Source: a virus. Taken from it: a stretch of 28,886 bases of DNA. The DNA lies in the IMG/VR virus record IMGVR_UViG_3300010885_020099, positions 1 to 28,886 of that record; one strand, given 5' to 3'. The notes below the pieces were generated by a model that did not search any database, was not told the origin of the DNA, and was given only the letters and a program-made list of their open reading frames with translations. The translations under genes and the position numbers were made by a program. Shown here in pieces: positions 15,901-24,014 of this stretch (the first letter of the stretch is position 1; the number at the start of each line of letters is the position of its first letter).

Positions 15901-16864
15901 AAGACGATTAGACAAATCAGCCAAACAGTGGGCTGACCCTGCGCGCAATATTAACAAAAGGCGTCATGACGTCAAAGTGGGTAATAAAACTTTATCAAGC
16001 ATGCAGGCAATATTTAAACAAAGAAATAAGGACTCAAGCGGGAAAGGGGCTTGGGTAAGAACAAGCCTTGCCGATGATGGCTTTTACGCTAAAAGTGCTA
16101 ATGAGTTTATGCAACATGCGGCCAGTGACGCTGCTAAAATGCTTAGTAAAAAATCTCTTTCTAAAAAAGTATATGGCCAGGATGGCTACGTGTTGAGTAT
16201 GAAAGAAAAACGCAATCAAGCAATGAGCGATTTAAAAACAAAATATGGGATGAGCATTACTGCGGGACAAGCAGCGATGATGGGGAGTGGAAACGCGAAA
16301 GACATTATTGGATATTTAAGAAAACAGCGAACTCTTAACACTCAGGCTATTCTTAGCAGTCCATTTGCCAAATCAACAGACGTTGACTGGAATGCTCGTT
16401 TTAAGGCTCAAACCACAGCCCGCAATATGTTGCGAGGTGCTAGGGGTGCTTATGGCCTCAAGCCGGGAGAGAATTGGGAAGCAATTGCCAAAACGGAGGG
16501 CTCGGCGGTCCGTCTTAGGGCTATGGGGGCAGATTTTCGTCACGCTAAATCAAAGCAAACAGACCTTAAAAATATGGCTTTTCAAGCAGCATTTACTGGG
16601 CATAGTGACTTGGCTAAAGTGTACACAAAGGCTGCGGACGAAGCCGGAAAAACTGCTCATCACATTAAAGATGGTTTTACACAATTGGCTCATCAAATTG
16701 CTGAACAAAGTGGAAAACACACCAAAAGACAATCTGTTGTTAAAATTGAAGATGATTCAGTTGATAAATTGGTTAAAAAATTGGGCGATTCAAATAAGCA
16801 ATTGTCTAGTGCGATTCAGGCTGGTATTATTCAGGGCGTTAAAGACGCTCTAGCGAGGTCTTAA
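12956..16864 (+). CDS. Tail tape measure protein
   Basis: At 1302 residues this is the longest protein here and lies directly after the chaperone, as tape measures do. It begins with a Gly-rich start (MSMSGGGGGGGHG). A TP901-like core follows (about 160-480), with hydrophobic AAGVAAVGIGVAAYEGIKKY, helical ELNKLLVQSVTHAGVAKDKL and ETGQSFNDIANGLYRIASAT. Hydrophobic, membrane-like segments lie near 559-580, 582-604 and 867-905. There are Gly-rich linkers near 680 and 911-917. Residues from 918 on are Lys/Gln/Asn-rich helices. With about 1.5 angstrom per residue the length would suggest a tail near 200 nm, an estimate only. The ATG follows TAGGAG with good spacing. From about 15,720 the DNA turns abruptly A/T-rich. 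Confidence 0.87.
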   Translation: MSMSGGGGGGGHGITIPIAFPGAPEGAAELDAVASSSERAGAAAEVASGSYRIMSEGLGAAAGASQVLTSEMGRMGGSVLRTTGEIDAQNAALLNINRTIETNTSLLAASTPAQASYLSQMEARILAERRMADAAAAGMGRVERKLAGLEAMGSPGLYKAAGVAAVGIGVAAYEGIKKYTELNKLLVQSVTHAGVAKDKLPALMSGVISIGKETGQSFNDIANGLYRIASATASLNHHRGASTKQLLELSRESSIFNIMAGVPAGAQSEQSARLFGIMRNIGLKGATTDKQIAPLLTAASGAADMRASELVGALGRGPLVTAKLNHLSANEVLSWIGLMTNMGMTGSTAGTAVKTAITTFLHPTQIGAQAGAMFDITQTGMAEAKSMGYKGKSGMQAVIQYMTDRIGTYAPPSAPAFKYKGKADQEAFAQKLISFMGPGTDPAILNDYMSGALQTRAHSKLTGQQAHDDPIKKAKADIDAITNAILKQLWGGTKTMGPVATLLLNSKKYSNMMGYTAEHSSQKDYQAKAKLAMAQPGVQFARMKETINASFIEIGKELLPIALTIGHILTGIVGAFAKFKWALQGLLIGASILIGTAMLSKMAAFVRGPLRGMVGAYGSLAERAVNKFTPYQVTQSSKATMAYKRKSDQLLVEAAMDQVRAGQMQLEAAEINATRGTGMGPGGGGGPRGGPSGGPVGTGTRMRETTMVPMGHGTVVPINARGEVTQPGRMGVVSREAYMGRTREAVMMGGTRTYAQGTKSASGALGYGWKTREGVANALLHTGRLSPEQLQRMGPAGLHAHLRAQGFSEKVAKATVAEHVNAGAVVGTAVKTNLGSVIPKGAVATEVRTLGGAALSAGKVGLGLAGRMAGGLLSAATGPIGMMAMMLAPMAAPLIGKGIGAAISGLSSLFGGGGGGGEGDKLGNGQTVSAPNLANTGAIGQINDKRKNNQKEIDKINARIANHTSKNPSKDFARLAQLEKDQRRLDKSAKQWADPARNINKRRHDVKVGNKTLSSMQAIFKQRNKDSSGKGAWVRTSLADDGFYAKSANEFMQHAASDAAKMLSKKSLSKKVYGQDGYVLSMKEKRNQAMSDLKTKYGMSITAGQAAMMGSGNAKDIIGYLRKQRTLNTQAILSSPFAKSTDVDWNARFKAQTTARNMLRGARGAYGLKPGENWEAIAKTEGSAVRLRAMGADFRHAKSKQTDLKNMAFQAAFTGHSDLAKVYTKAADEAGKTAHHIKDGFTQLAHQIAEQSGKHTKRQSVVKIEDDSVDKLVKKLGDSNKQLSSAIQAGIIQGVKDALARS

Positions 16865-16866
16865 CG

Positions 16867-17625
16867 ATGAGTGACAGCAGTGGTGCCCCCAGACTAATTA
16901 CCCTAACGCCCAGAATTGGAAAAAAAACTGGATACCATTCCATCAAGGCGGGTCTTAGCGGAGACACGACCTATGGCCCTAATAGCGGTTCTGGTGGTTG
17001 GCAAATTGTTGACCGACCCAAAATGGTTGCGGCCACACAATGGATGGACAGAGCGCCTTTTAACTTGCAAATGGACCTTATCCTTGACAAAAGCATTACT
17101 GTCGGGATACCTTCTGGTCAGGCTGTGCCTACTGGACCCAACTTGTCAATTGAAGCCGAATGCAGGCAACTGGAAAGTTGGGCCGACAAAGTTCCCAATA
17201 GTCTAATTCCTCCAATTATTAAAATTAGCGGTCCGGTTCCCGGAACCGAAAAAGTTTGGGTTATGCACACTTTGCAATTTAAAGAAGCCATTCGTGATGT
17301 GCGGGCTGGATTTAGGTATCAACAAAATGTTCATGTGGAGTTTTACGAATATACGCCTCCCTTGAATAATATTCTAGGAACCTACAAAGATGGCCCTGCT
17401 GCAAATTGGTCTAATAACCAAACACTTAACACGGGAACTCAATCGTACTATTCTTATACGGTGAAGCAAGGAGACACGTTGCAAAAAATTGCTAATAAAT
17501 TTTACGATGGCTCTAAAAAACAAGTTCAGAATATTGCTACGTTTAATGGCATTAGAGACCAACGCTCTCAACTGTACCCCGGTCAAATTATTATTCTTCC
17601 AAGGGATTCAATTACATGGCAGTAG
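16867..17625 (+). CDS. Baseplate/tail hub protein with LysM domain
   Basis: This 252-residue protein ends in a LysM domain (about 196-247) with YTVKQGDTLQKIANKFY, an IATFNGI core and LYPGQIIILP. The first 180 residues form a beta-rich domain (WQIVDRPKMVAATQWMDRAP; FEAIRDVRAGFRYQ-like stretch around 140-155) of the kind that caps the tube at the baseplate. LysM binds peptidoglycan glycans, but in contractile tails such proteins (T4 gp53-like or their equivalents) mainly link tube and hub. The order tape measure, LysM protein, hub, spike, wedges is standard. The start follows the tape measure stop by two bases, and the end overlaps the hub gene by ten. Confidence 0.78.
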   Translation: MSDSSGAPRLITLTPRIGKKTGYHSIKAGLSGDTTYGPNSGSGGWQIVDRPKMVAATQWMDRAPFNLQMDLILDKSITVGIPSGQAVPTGPNLSIEAECRQLESWADKVPNSLIPPIIKISGPVPGTEKVWVMHTLQFKEAIRDVRAGFRYQQNVHVEFYEYTPPLNNILGTYKDGPAANWSNNQTLNTGTQSYYSYTVKQGDTLQKIANKFYDGSKKQVQNIATFNGIRDQRSQLYPGQIIILPRDSITWQ

Positions 17626-18647
17626 AGGGTTTTAATCCACTTCTGGATTTTACTAACTTTAACATCAACGGCGTTCCTATTGAAAGTTATTTTCCTGATT
17701 TTCGATACGCTCTGAGTAACGCTATTCTTCAACGAACTATTGGTGGAACCTCAACCCTGACGCTTCAGTTGACTGACCCCACAAGGGCTATTCTTAACGC
17801 AAAAAACCATACAGATGGCTCTTATCTTTTGCAACACGGTTTGAGCGTTTCTATCCATGACCCCGCTTCGCCCAATCCTATGGTGTTTATGTTGGCGCAG
17901 TTTACCAAAGCCTCAGACCAAGCACAATTGGTGTTAGAGGCCGAGGCCGTTTATCGTTTACGAACTCTCAACAACACTAATAGTGGTCCTATTGCTACTA
18001 CTGGGGATATTAACGCTTTTTTTCAAAGCCTTATTGATGAATGCAATCAGGTATACGGGTCAAATTACAAACTGGTAGCGGCTTCCTACAACGCTTATGG
18101 CATTTACCTTGTCGCTGGCACCTCCATTGATTTGAGCGGATTAAACGATGCGGGTACGGCGTCTACTTATTCAAGAGGCAACGCATTAGACTTGACGGAA
18201 GATTCGTGGACCGCAATGCAGCGAGTGGCTGGAACCCTTGGGTGGAGATTCTGGGAAAGTAACGGCACTTTTTTTATTGGGCCAGACGAATATTGGCTGG
18301 GACTAGGAGCGCAAAAAGGCGTTTATCCAGTAAATGCTTTGTATGGTAAAACCACTCTTTCGCAATTGCAAGAATTTACCACTTCCGTTCAATTGATAGA
18401 TTACGACTGGGACATAGGAAAACCTTTTGGCTCCGCAACTGCTACTTGCATGTTAGATTTTTTTGATTTTTACCCCGGAGAAATTATTAACCTTCATCAA
18501 GTGGGTCCCGCTACCGGTAATTGGATGGTATTTTCTATTCAACGTGACTTGTTTAATCCTCAAAGTACAATTACTTGTCAAATTCCAATGCCAAGCAATG
18601 CCATTATTCAAAGCACCAATACTATTACAGGAAGGCCGTTGGGATAA
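17616..18647 (+). CDS. Baseplate hub protein (gpD/T4 gp27-like)
   Basis: The 343-residue product has hub features. The beta-barrel start contains RTIGGTSTLTLQLTDPTRAI and a GLSVSIHDPASP strand pair. A helical and beta middle has DLTEDSWTAMQRVAGTLGWR followed by FWESNGTFFIGPDEYWLG, which is the typical test of late control gpD-like hubs. The last domain contains ATCMLDFFDFYPGEIINLHQ and returns to a beta barrel. Trimers form the socket that carries the spike and joins the tube. The ATG lies inside the LysM gene end, and the stop shares a base with the spike start (TAATG). Confidence 0.75.
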   Translation: MAVEGFNPLLDFTNFNINGVPIESYFPDFRYALSNAILQRTIGGTSTLTLQLTDPTRAILNAKNHTDGSYLLQHGLSVSIHDPASPNPMVFMLAQFTKASDQAQLVLEAEAVYRLRTLNNTNSGPIATTGDINAFFQSLIDECNQVYGSNYKLVAASYNAYGIYLVAGTSIDLSGLNDAGTASTYSRGNALDLTEDSWTAMQRVAGTLGWRFWESNGTFFIGPDEYWLGLGAQKGVYPVNALYGKTTLSQLQEFTTSVQLIDYDWDIGKPFGSATATCMLDFFDFYPGEIINLHQVGPATGNWMVFSIQRDLFNPQSTITCQIPMPSNAIIQSTNTITGRPLG

Positions 18648-18979
18648 TGCGTACTAATAATGCACATATGAACCTGTCGGCATTGATGGGTAGCAGTTAC
18701 GGTAAAAGAATTCCTGTAGACCAGTTTCCGGGCGTTCACAGGGCTTACATCGTAGACACTGACAACACTAATAATGGACTTCCGCCCGGACAGGCTCGTT
18801 TTCGTATTCCAGCAATTGACAACAACATTGTTTGGGGTCCTGCGCCTTATCCACCGGCTTATGGCAGTATTGATGTGGATAATAACGGTATTCCATTAAA
18901 CGGAACTCAGTGCATTGTTGCCTTTGAGGGCAACATGACTACAGCACCTCTTATCATTTCTCTGATTAAGGCTCCGTAA
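18647..18979 (+). CDS. OB-fold baseplate spike/central protein (gpV/gp5 N-terminus-like)
   Basis: The product is 110 residues, short for a spike. It has the OB-fold pattern of gpV or gp5 N-terminal domains: HRAYIVDTDNTNNG, then QARFRIPAIDNNIVWGPAPY, then NGTQCIVAFEGNMTTAPLII. No beta-helix or lysozyme part follows, so the tip may be a separate protein or only this domain is present. I chose ATG 18647, which overlaps the hub stop as TAATG. The frame is open upstream to 18575, but that would place 24 residues inside the hub gene. Function by fold and by position between hub and wedge; moderate certainty. Confidence 0.62.
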   Translation: MRTNNAHMNLSALMGSSYGKRIPVDQFPGVHRAYIVDTDNTNNGLPPGQARFRIPAIDNNIVWGPAPYPPAYGSIDVDNNGIPLNGTQCIVAFEGNMTTAPLIISLIKAP

Positions 18980-18981
18980 CT

Positions 18982-19773
18982 ATGGCTACTCATTTTGCTA
19001 ATACTCGTTTTGCGGTTACATCAAATTCCACTACTACCGTTAACAGTGTTATAAACGCTGCAACCAGTGGAACCGTTAATTCTGTAACGAATTTGCAGGC
19101 GTCTTGGGGAACCGACGAAACCATAACGCTTGTTTGGACTGCCCCGACTGGCACCAATGTAAACATTAATGGCTACACGGTATTTCAATTAGTTTCGGAC
19201 TTGTCATCAGTAGATAATTTGCCAAAACCCACCAACTGGTCAGGGTATGTTTGGAAAATAGTAGCCTTTGTTGGCCAAGTGGTCAGCAAAACACCAAGCA
19301 CAAATACTTATGTATTGAACGAACCCGCAACGTCGTCAACGTTCCTACCTACAGGAATTGCCAATTCTTACTCTTTTAGGGTGGTGACTAATGGTGCAAA
19401 CGGTGTTCATAGCACGCCAACTGCTTTGACAACGTTTAAACCTCAAACAATTGCCAATGTAAACAATCCTTCGCATTTACCTAATCTTGTGCAATTTAAC
19501 AACGATGGCAGTTTCTTTACTAACGGTCAAAACTCTCAAGAAGAAATCATGGACAGCGTATCCATGTTCCTTGGGACTACGGCTGGCGATAGAACAGTAG
19601 TTCCGGGATACGGTATTGAAGACTTGACTTTTACTCAAATTGACACATCGGAACTGACTCATTCCCTATCAGCCTATGAACCAAGGGCCAAAATGACCCT
19701 AACTGTCAATTACGACGATTACGGTAATGCCAACTTGTCGGCTAACATTCGCTACAACCAAGAGGACGTATAA
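18982..19773 (+). CDS. Baseplate wedge protein, gp25/gpW-like with N-terminal FN3-like domain
   Basis: Residues about 184-263 resemble the gp25/gpW wedge family, with SQEEIMDSVSMFLGTTAGDR followed by TVVPGYGIEDL and a late MTLTVNYDD strand. The core phrase (helix, L-T-x-x-G-x-R, P-x-x-G) is the family mark. Residues about 32-152 look like an FN3 or Ig domain: ETITLVWTAPTGTNVNINGY, then TVFQLV and SYSFRVVTNGANGVHSTP. gp25-like proteins are usually about 100-130 residues, so this 263-residue form carries an added domain, perhaps to touch the host surface or a neighbouring wedge. It starts two bases after the spike stop. Confidence 0.72.
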   Translation: MATHFANTRFAVTSNSTTTVNSVINAATSGTVNSVTNLQASWGTDETITLVWTAPTGTNVNINGYTVFQLVSDLSSVDNLPKPTNWSGYVWKIVAFVGQVVSKTPSTNTYVLNEPATSSTFLPTGIANSYSFRVVTNGANGVHSTPTALTTFKPQTIANVNNPSHLPNLVQFNNDGSFFTNGQNSQEEIMDSVSMFLGTTAGDRTVVPGYGIEDLTFTQIDTSELTHSLSAYEPRAKMTLTVNYDDYGNANLSANIRYNQEDV

Positions 19774-22700
19774 ATGGCTTCCAACGGCTACCTTGCCCTT
19801 CCCGTTACAACGGACACTGACACCTTAATTCAGCAAGCATTGGCGAACGTTTCGCAGGCTTTATCTGGCTGGATTCCACGAGAAGGTAATCTTGAAGTAT
19901 TGCTACTAGAGCAATTTGCGGAGATGGTGACCGAGGCCGCCAACGTAGCCGGACAAGTTCCAATGGAAATTTTTAAGTACTACGGTTCTTTGCTGGGAGT
20001 GCAGCCTTTGAGCGGCGCTAAGGCCACTATCGCTACTAACTGGACCATCAACGCTGCTCCAACAAGCAGTTTAACCATTGCCGCAGGGACTCAAGCGGGC
20101 ATTTACTTGAATAACGTAGCCTATGTGTTTACGTTAGACAACGACTTGGTTTTTAGTAACACTGATTTGTCACTTACCAAATCAGGCGTTCATATGACCG
20201 CCGTTTCTTCGGGGACTGCATACAATAGTGTGACAGCCAATTCTTATTTAAACCTGACTTCCAGCAATTCCAATATTGGTGCCATTATTATTGAGGCTGC
20301 TCCGGGTCAAACTTCAATCGTTACTGGTACTACCAACACTTTGGGTACTGATGACGAAGGTACAAGCGTTTACTTAAATCGTCTAGCCTCAGCGCTGACG
20401 CTTTTGACCCCTAGGCCCATTACCGCTTCCGACTACGCCGAAATAGCCCCTAACATTGAAGGCATTTACAGGGCTGGCGCTATTGATGGGTATTACCCAT
20501 TCTGGAACTACTTGTCCTCAGCAGATGCTAAACCTTCCGTAATCGGCGGTTACACAACTGTCAACTCAACCGCTTCTACTGCTGGTGGTGCGTTGCAATT
20601 GGCAATGGGTGCATTGACCTCTGGCTTTGCTCCAACTTATTTTTACCCAACTTCGTCCTCAGTAGCGACAGTTCCTTCTATTGCAGCAGGAGCAACTAGT
20701 AATCAATTTTTAGGTTCTGTAACCAACTATTCCGCTGGTTCTGCTGGGTATTACCAAGGGTACAAGGCGGACTCTACCATTGCTACCACTACCGATACCA
20801 TTGGTACGGTTGGTGGAAGCACAATTAGTACAACTGGTGCAGGTTTTTCTACCGGTGGTGGTTATCTGCTGATTATGGCAACCGTTTCTGCGGGAGTCTA
20901 CGCTCCGGCTATCTGTGCTTACACTGCTTACAATGCAAGTAGTCATGATTTTACTGGCGTGACCGTTGTTTCTGGTAATAGTGCGTGGGCTTACGCTAAT
21001 GGTGCAATTGTGCAACAAGTTGCTAAAATTTCTCCCGAACCAGTTGTTTTTGCTTCAGTTAACGGTACCACTAAAGCCGTTACACTTGTCAATGGACTTC
21101 AAAACTACAATAGTTCGATTTCAACTGCCATTGTTGGCGGAACCGTGTCTTTAGGCCAAGGCATTACTCAGCAAATTGGTAGCAGTGCTGCTCCCATTTC
21201 AGCCAATCACGATTACGCTGCTTTGGCTTTAGTTGACAAGGTGACCGCAACAACAGGAAATCCTGTATTGACGGTTGTGGCTCATTACGCTGATAACAGT
21301 ACAAGGGTATTCGCTTCGTCGCTTAACACTCCCCTTGATTACACATCTGCTTTTACGGCGTTGACCACTAATGTATCGCACACGGGAACTGCTGCTTGGC
21401 CCACAACTCCCGTAACTGGTCAACCCACCAACTTACACGCACCTATTCAATACGTCAATATTGGACTGTACTGGGCTAACGGCACTAGCGGCAATACTCA
21501 CAAAGTTCGTTTTGTGTCCTTTTCTCAATTAGATGGAAGCCCTAACAACTTCCTGCCCGACTCAAGCCTGTCGGCACTTAATCAAACTAATGGCAGTACG
21601 GCCAGTTGGACACTTAATGCCGCTTTGACCTCCGTTGGTGGTTCTGGACTTCTCTATGCTGGTAGCGGTGTTGCTACTTCTGGTGACTACGTTGCCTTTA
21701 GTCCGATATTTAACCTTTCAGCAGGAGTTTATTCTTTCGATGCGTATGCTTACATTGGCGCAATTGCCGCAGTGGGTGCTTCTACTCATGCCGTAGAAAT
21801 TGATGTGGTCAATGGTAGTGGAACAAGCATTGCTCAATCATCTGTCAATATTACTACCAGCAGTAGTTCTGGTTTTATTACCGTACCGTTTGTAGTGCCA
21901 GCAGCAGCAGGTGATTGTCAAGTAACAATTACGTTTAAAACTGGTCTGAACATGACTTCTCAAAACGCAATTGTCTTTACTAAAATGGAAGTTGTTGCTG
22001 CTTCTAAAACGCTTGCGACAACTACTCCTTCATTAGGCAGCGTGGCCGTTAATTTAACAGTGGCTAATGCCAACGCTTTTTCCACCAATGGGGGAACATT
22101 TTTTATTACTGACACGTCAACCGCCACTACATACAAGGGCGCCTATACGGGCAAAACTGGTAATGTGCTAAATAATTGCACCTTAACTTCAGGCACTTTC
22201 ACCGTTACAACAACAGATGTTGTTTATCAACCCACAATGATTGGCAATTTAACGGCAGAAAGTATTGAAAAAAGTGGTTTTTGGACTGCTGGTGGCAATA
22301 TTGCTACGGCTGGTAGTCCAACTCCACGCAACGTAACGGTTATTCCTATGAACGATACGGGTGCCCCAATAAGCGCAAGTCTTACTCTTGCCACTCAGGC
22401 CTATTTTCAATCTTTGCGAGAAGTAAATTTTCGAGTTAATATTATTGAACCTAATTATGTGCCTATTGACATTACTTGGTCAGCAAACGCTGCCGCTGGT
22501 TATGACCCCAGTGCGGTTTTGACCGCAGGTAATGCTATTTTGTCTGCGTACATCAATCCCGCTGGATGGGGCGGAGGTTTAAACACGCCGCCGTTCTGGG
22601 ACCTTTCACAAAATACCATTCGTTATCTTGACATTGCCGGTATTTTGGATGATGTTTCAGGTTTGGCAAGTCTGACAAATGTAAATTTTAAATTAAGCAC

Positions 22701-22824
22701 AACGTCTTCGTATCCAGCAAATCCTGCCAATCTTGTTTTGCCGGGATACGCTTCCGTACCATTGCTGTTTAGCGTTAGCGGTACTGTTCAAACTAGCAAT
22801 TCTCCATTGTACGAGGTTGGCTAA
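19774..22824 (+). CDS. Baseplate wedge protein, gpJ-like, with large surface insertion
   Basis: The 1016-residue protein begins and ends like baseplate J: an N-terminal helical part with PREGNLEVLLLEQFAEMVTE, then APTSSLTIAAGTQAG, TDDEGTSVYLNRLASALTLL, RPITASDYAEIAPNIEGIYR, and a C-terminus with RNVTVIPMNDTGAPIS, TQAYFQSLREVNFRVNIIEP and a final IRYLDIAGILDDVSGL. Between about 280 and 830 there is a Ser/Thr/Gly-rich insertion, of which residues about 590-745 (SWTLNAALTSVGGSGLLYAG to TKMEVV) look like a carbohydrate-binding jelly roll. gpJ proteins are usually 300-400 residues. The gene abuts the gp25-like gene (TAAATG) with AGAGGA upstream. Confidence 0.76.
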   Translation: MASNGYLALPVTTDTDTLIQQALANVSQALSGWIPREGNLEVLLLEQFAEMVTEAANVAGQVPMEIFKYYGSLLGVQPLSGAKATIATNWTINAAPTSSLTIAAGTQAGIYLNNVAYVFTLDNDLVFSNTDLSLTKSGVHMTAVSSGTAYNSVTANSYLNLTSSNSNIGAIIIEAAPGQTSIVTGTTNTLGTDDEGTSVYLNRLASALTLLTPRPITASDYAEIAPNIEGIYRAGAIDGYYPFWNYLSSADAKPSVIGGYTTVNSTASTAGGALQLAMGALTSGFAPTYFYPTSSSVATVPSIAAGATSNQFLGSVTNYSAGSAGYYQGYKADSTIATTTDTIGTVGGSTISTTGAGFSTGGGYLLIMATVSAGVYAPAICAYTAYNASSHDFTGVTVVSGNSAWAYANGAIVQQVAKISPEPVVFASVNGTTKAVTLVNGLQNYNSSISTAIVGGTVSLGQGITQQIGSSAAPISANHDYAALALVDKVTATTGNPVLTVVAHYADNSTRVFASSLNTPLDYTSAFTALTTNVSHTGTAAWPTTPVTGQPTNLHAPIQYVNIGLYWANGTSGNTHKVRFVSFSQLDGSPNNFLPDSSLSALNQTNGSTASWTLNAALTSVGGSGLLYAGSGVATSGDYVAFSPIFNLSAGVYSFDAYAYIGAIAAVGASTHAVEIDVVNGSGTSIAQSSVNITTSSSSGFITVPFVVPAAAGDCQVTITFKTGLNMTSQNAIVFTKMEVVAASKTLATTTPSLGSVAVNLTVANANAFSTNGGTFFITDTSTATTYKGAYTGKTGNVLNNCTLTSGTFTVTTTDVVYQPTMIGNLTAESIEKSGFWTAGGNIATAGSPTPRNVTVIPMNDTGAPISASLTLATQAYFQSLREVNFRVNIIEPNYVPIDITWSANAAAGYDPSAVLTAGNAILSAYINPAGWGGGLNTPPFWDLSQNTIRYLDIAGILDDVSGLASLTNVNFKLSTTSSYPANPANLVLPGYASVPLLFSVSGTVQTSNSPLYEVG

Positions 22825-24014
22825 TGGCGTCGTCTTCCGCTTACATTGCTGCTTTTAATCAAGTAGTTTGCGATGGACACTCTGCAATTTTTACTGTTCA
22901 AAGTGGCACTCCACCGCAGGTGGGATTCTGGGCAAACATTACAAATGCTTCTACCACAAGCCTAAATGGCATTATGCAGGAAGTTGTTGACCGTACTGAA
23001 ACAACTTTTACTGTTTTAAATTCCACTGCCGTTGGTACCTACAATATCACCGGTAACGCTTCTTATAGTCCCAACGCTTCCATTCTTTACAGAACCGTTC
23101 CAGAATTTATTAGAACCAACGACCAAGCGGTTAAGATTTTGTCTACGGCGTTTCAATGGAATGCAGGAAGCGCTACATTAACGCTGCAAACCGGAGCCCA
23201 AATGCCTACGGGTATTACAGTTGGTTCTTTTGTATCCAATGGCAGTTTTAATGCTTACACAATGGTTAAATCTATTGCGTCCACTAGCATTGTGGTCAGC
23301 AATGTAGCAACTTCTGATGGTACAAGTCCGATTAAATTTACCAACACCTATCCACTTTATACTTGGATAAATACTTTTTCTAATTTGTTGGACACTATTG
23401 ATGGTTTGTCAAGAGACAATATTGATTTTACTGAAGTTGCCAGCAATGCCAATTTAAATAACATGGTGCCACCGGGCTGGTCGCAAATTATGGACGTTAA
23501 TCGCTGCCCCGTTTATGCCTTGCCTTGGCTTGCTCAATTGTTTGGCGTGACGCTTGTTGCAGATTCAACGCTTTCGTCATCGGCTCAGCGCACTGCTTGG
23601 CAAACGGCTATTAAAGAACGTTCTGCTTTTGACCGTGGAACTTTAGCCTTCATATTGTCTAAATTGGTTTCATATATCAATATTGCTAATGCTGGAACCT
23701 CGTTAGACATTAACACCAGCACCAACACAAGTTTGCCTAATTATCCCTACCCGGAACTTGTAGTTTTTGAGCAGACTAAGAATCCTTCAACACACTCTGG
23801 CCCTTACACCCAAGATGCTTACTATTATAATATTCTAATTCCATCTGCAAAAATTCCTACAATGAATTATGCCACTCTTTTGTCTACTACCGGCACCTAC
23901 GGCGCTTGGTCCTATTCCCACTACAGCGACATTCCTTCAGGGCTTGACGCCTTGCAGGCAAACGTAACTTCCATACAACCAGCCGGTTTAATGCTTACCC
24001 TAGGAGGATATTAA
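22824..24014 (+). CDS. Tail protein I-like (gpI) baseplate-to-fibre protein
   Basis: The start overlaps the gpJ-like stop (TAATG). Residues about 210-290 have the gpI pattern: VPPGWSQIMDVNRCPVYALP, then WLAQLFGVTLVADSTLS, a trimming QRTAWQTAIKERSAFDRGTL and AFILSKLV. The first 100 residues are a beta domain (GTPPQVGFWANITNASTTSL; TTFTVLNSTAVGTYNITG) and are not part of classic gpI, which is near 180-250 residues. gpI links the wedge to tail fibres, and the next gene is a fibre, as expected. The stop is shared with the next start. Confidence 0.68.
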   Translation: MASSSAYIAAFNQVVCDGHSAIFTVQSGTPPQVGFWANITNASTTSLNGIMQEVVDRTETTFTVLNSTAVGTYNITGNASYSPNASILYRTVPEFIRTNDQAVKILSTAFQWNAGSATLTLQTGAQMPTGITVGSFVSNGSFNAYTMVKSIASTSIVVSNVATSDGTSPIKFTNTYPLYTWINTFSNLLDTIDGLSRDNIDFTEVASNANLNNMVPPGWSQIMDVNRCPVYALPWLAQLFGVTLVADSTLSSSAQRTAWQTAIKERSAFDRGTLAFILSKLVSYINIANAGTSLDINTSTNTSLPNYPYPELVVFEQTKNPSTHSGPYTQDAYYYNILIPSAKIPTMNYATLLSTTGTYGAWSYSHYSDIPSGLDALQANVTSIQPAGLMLTLGGY

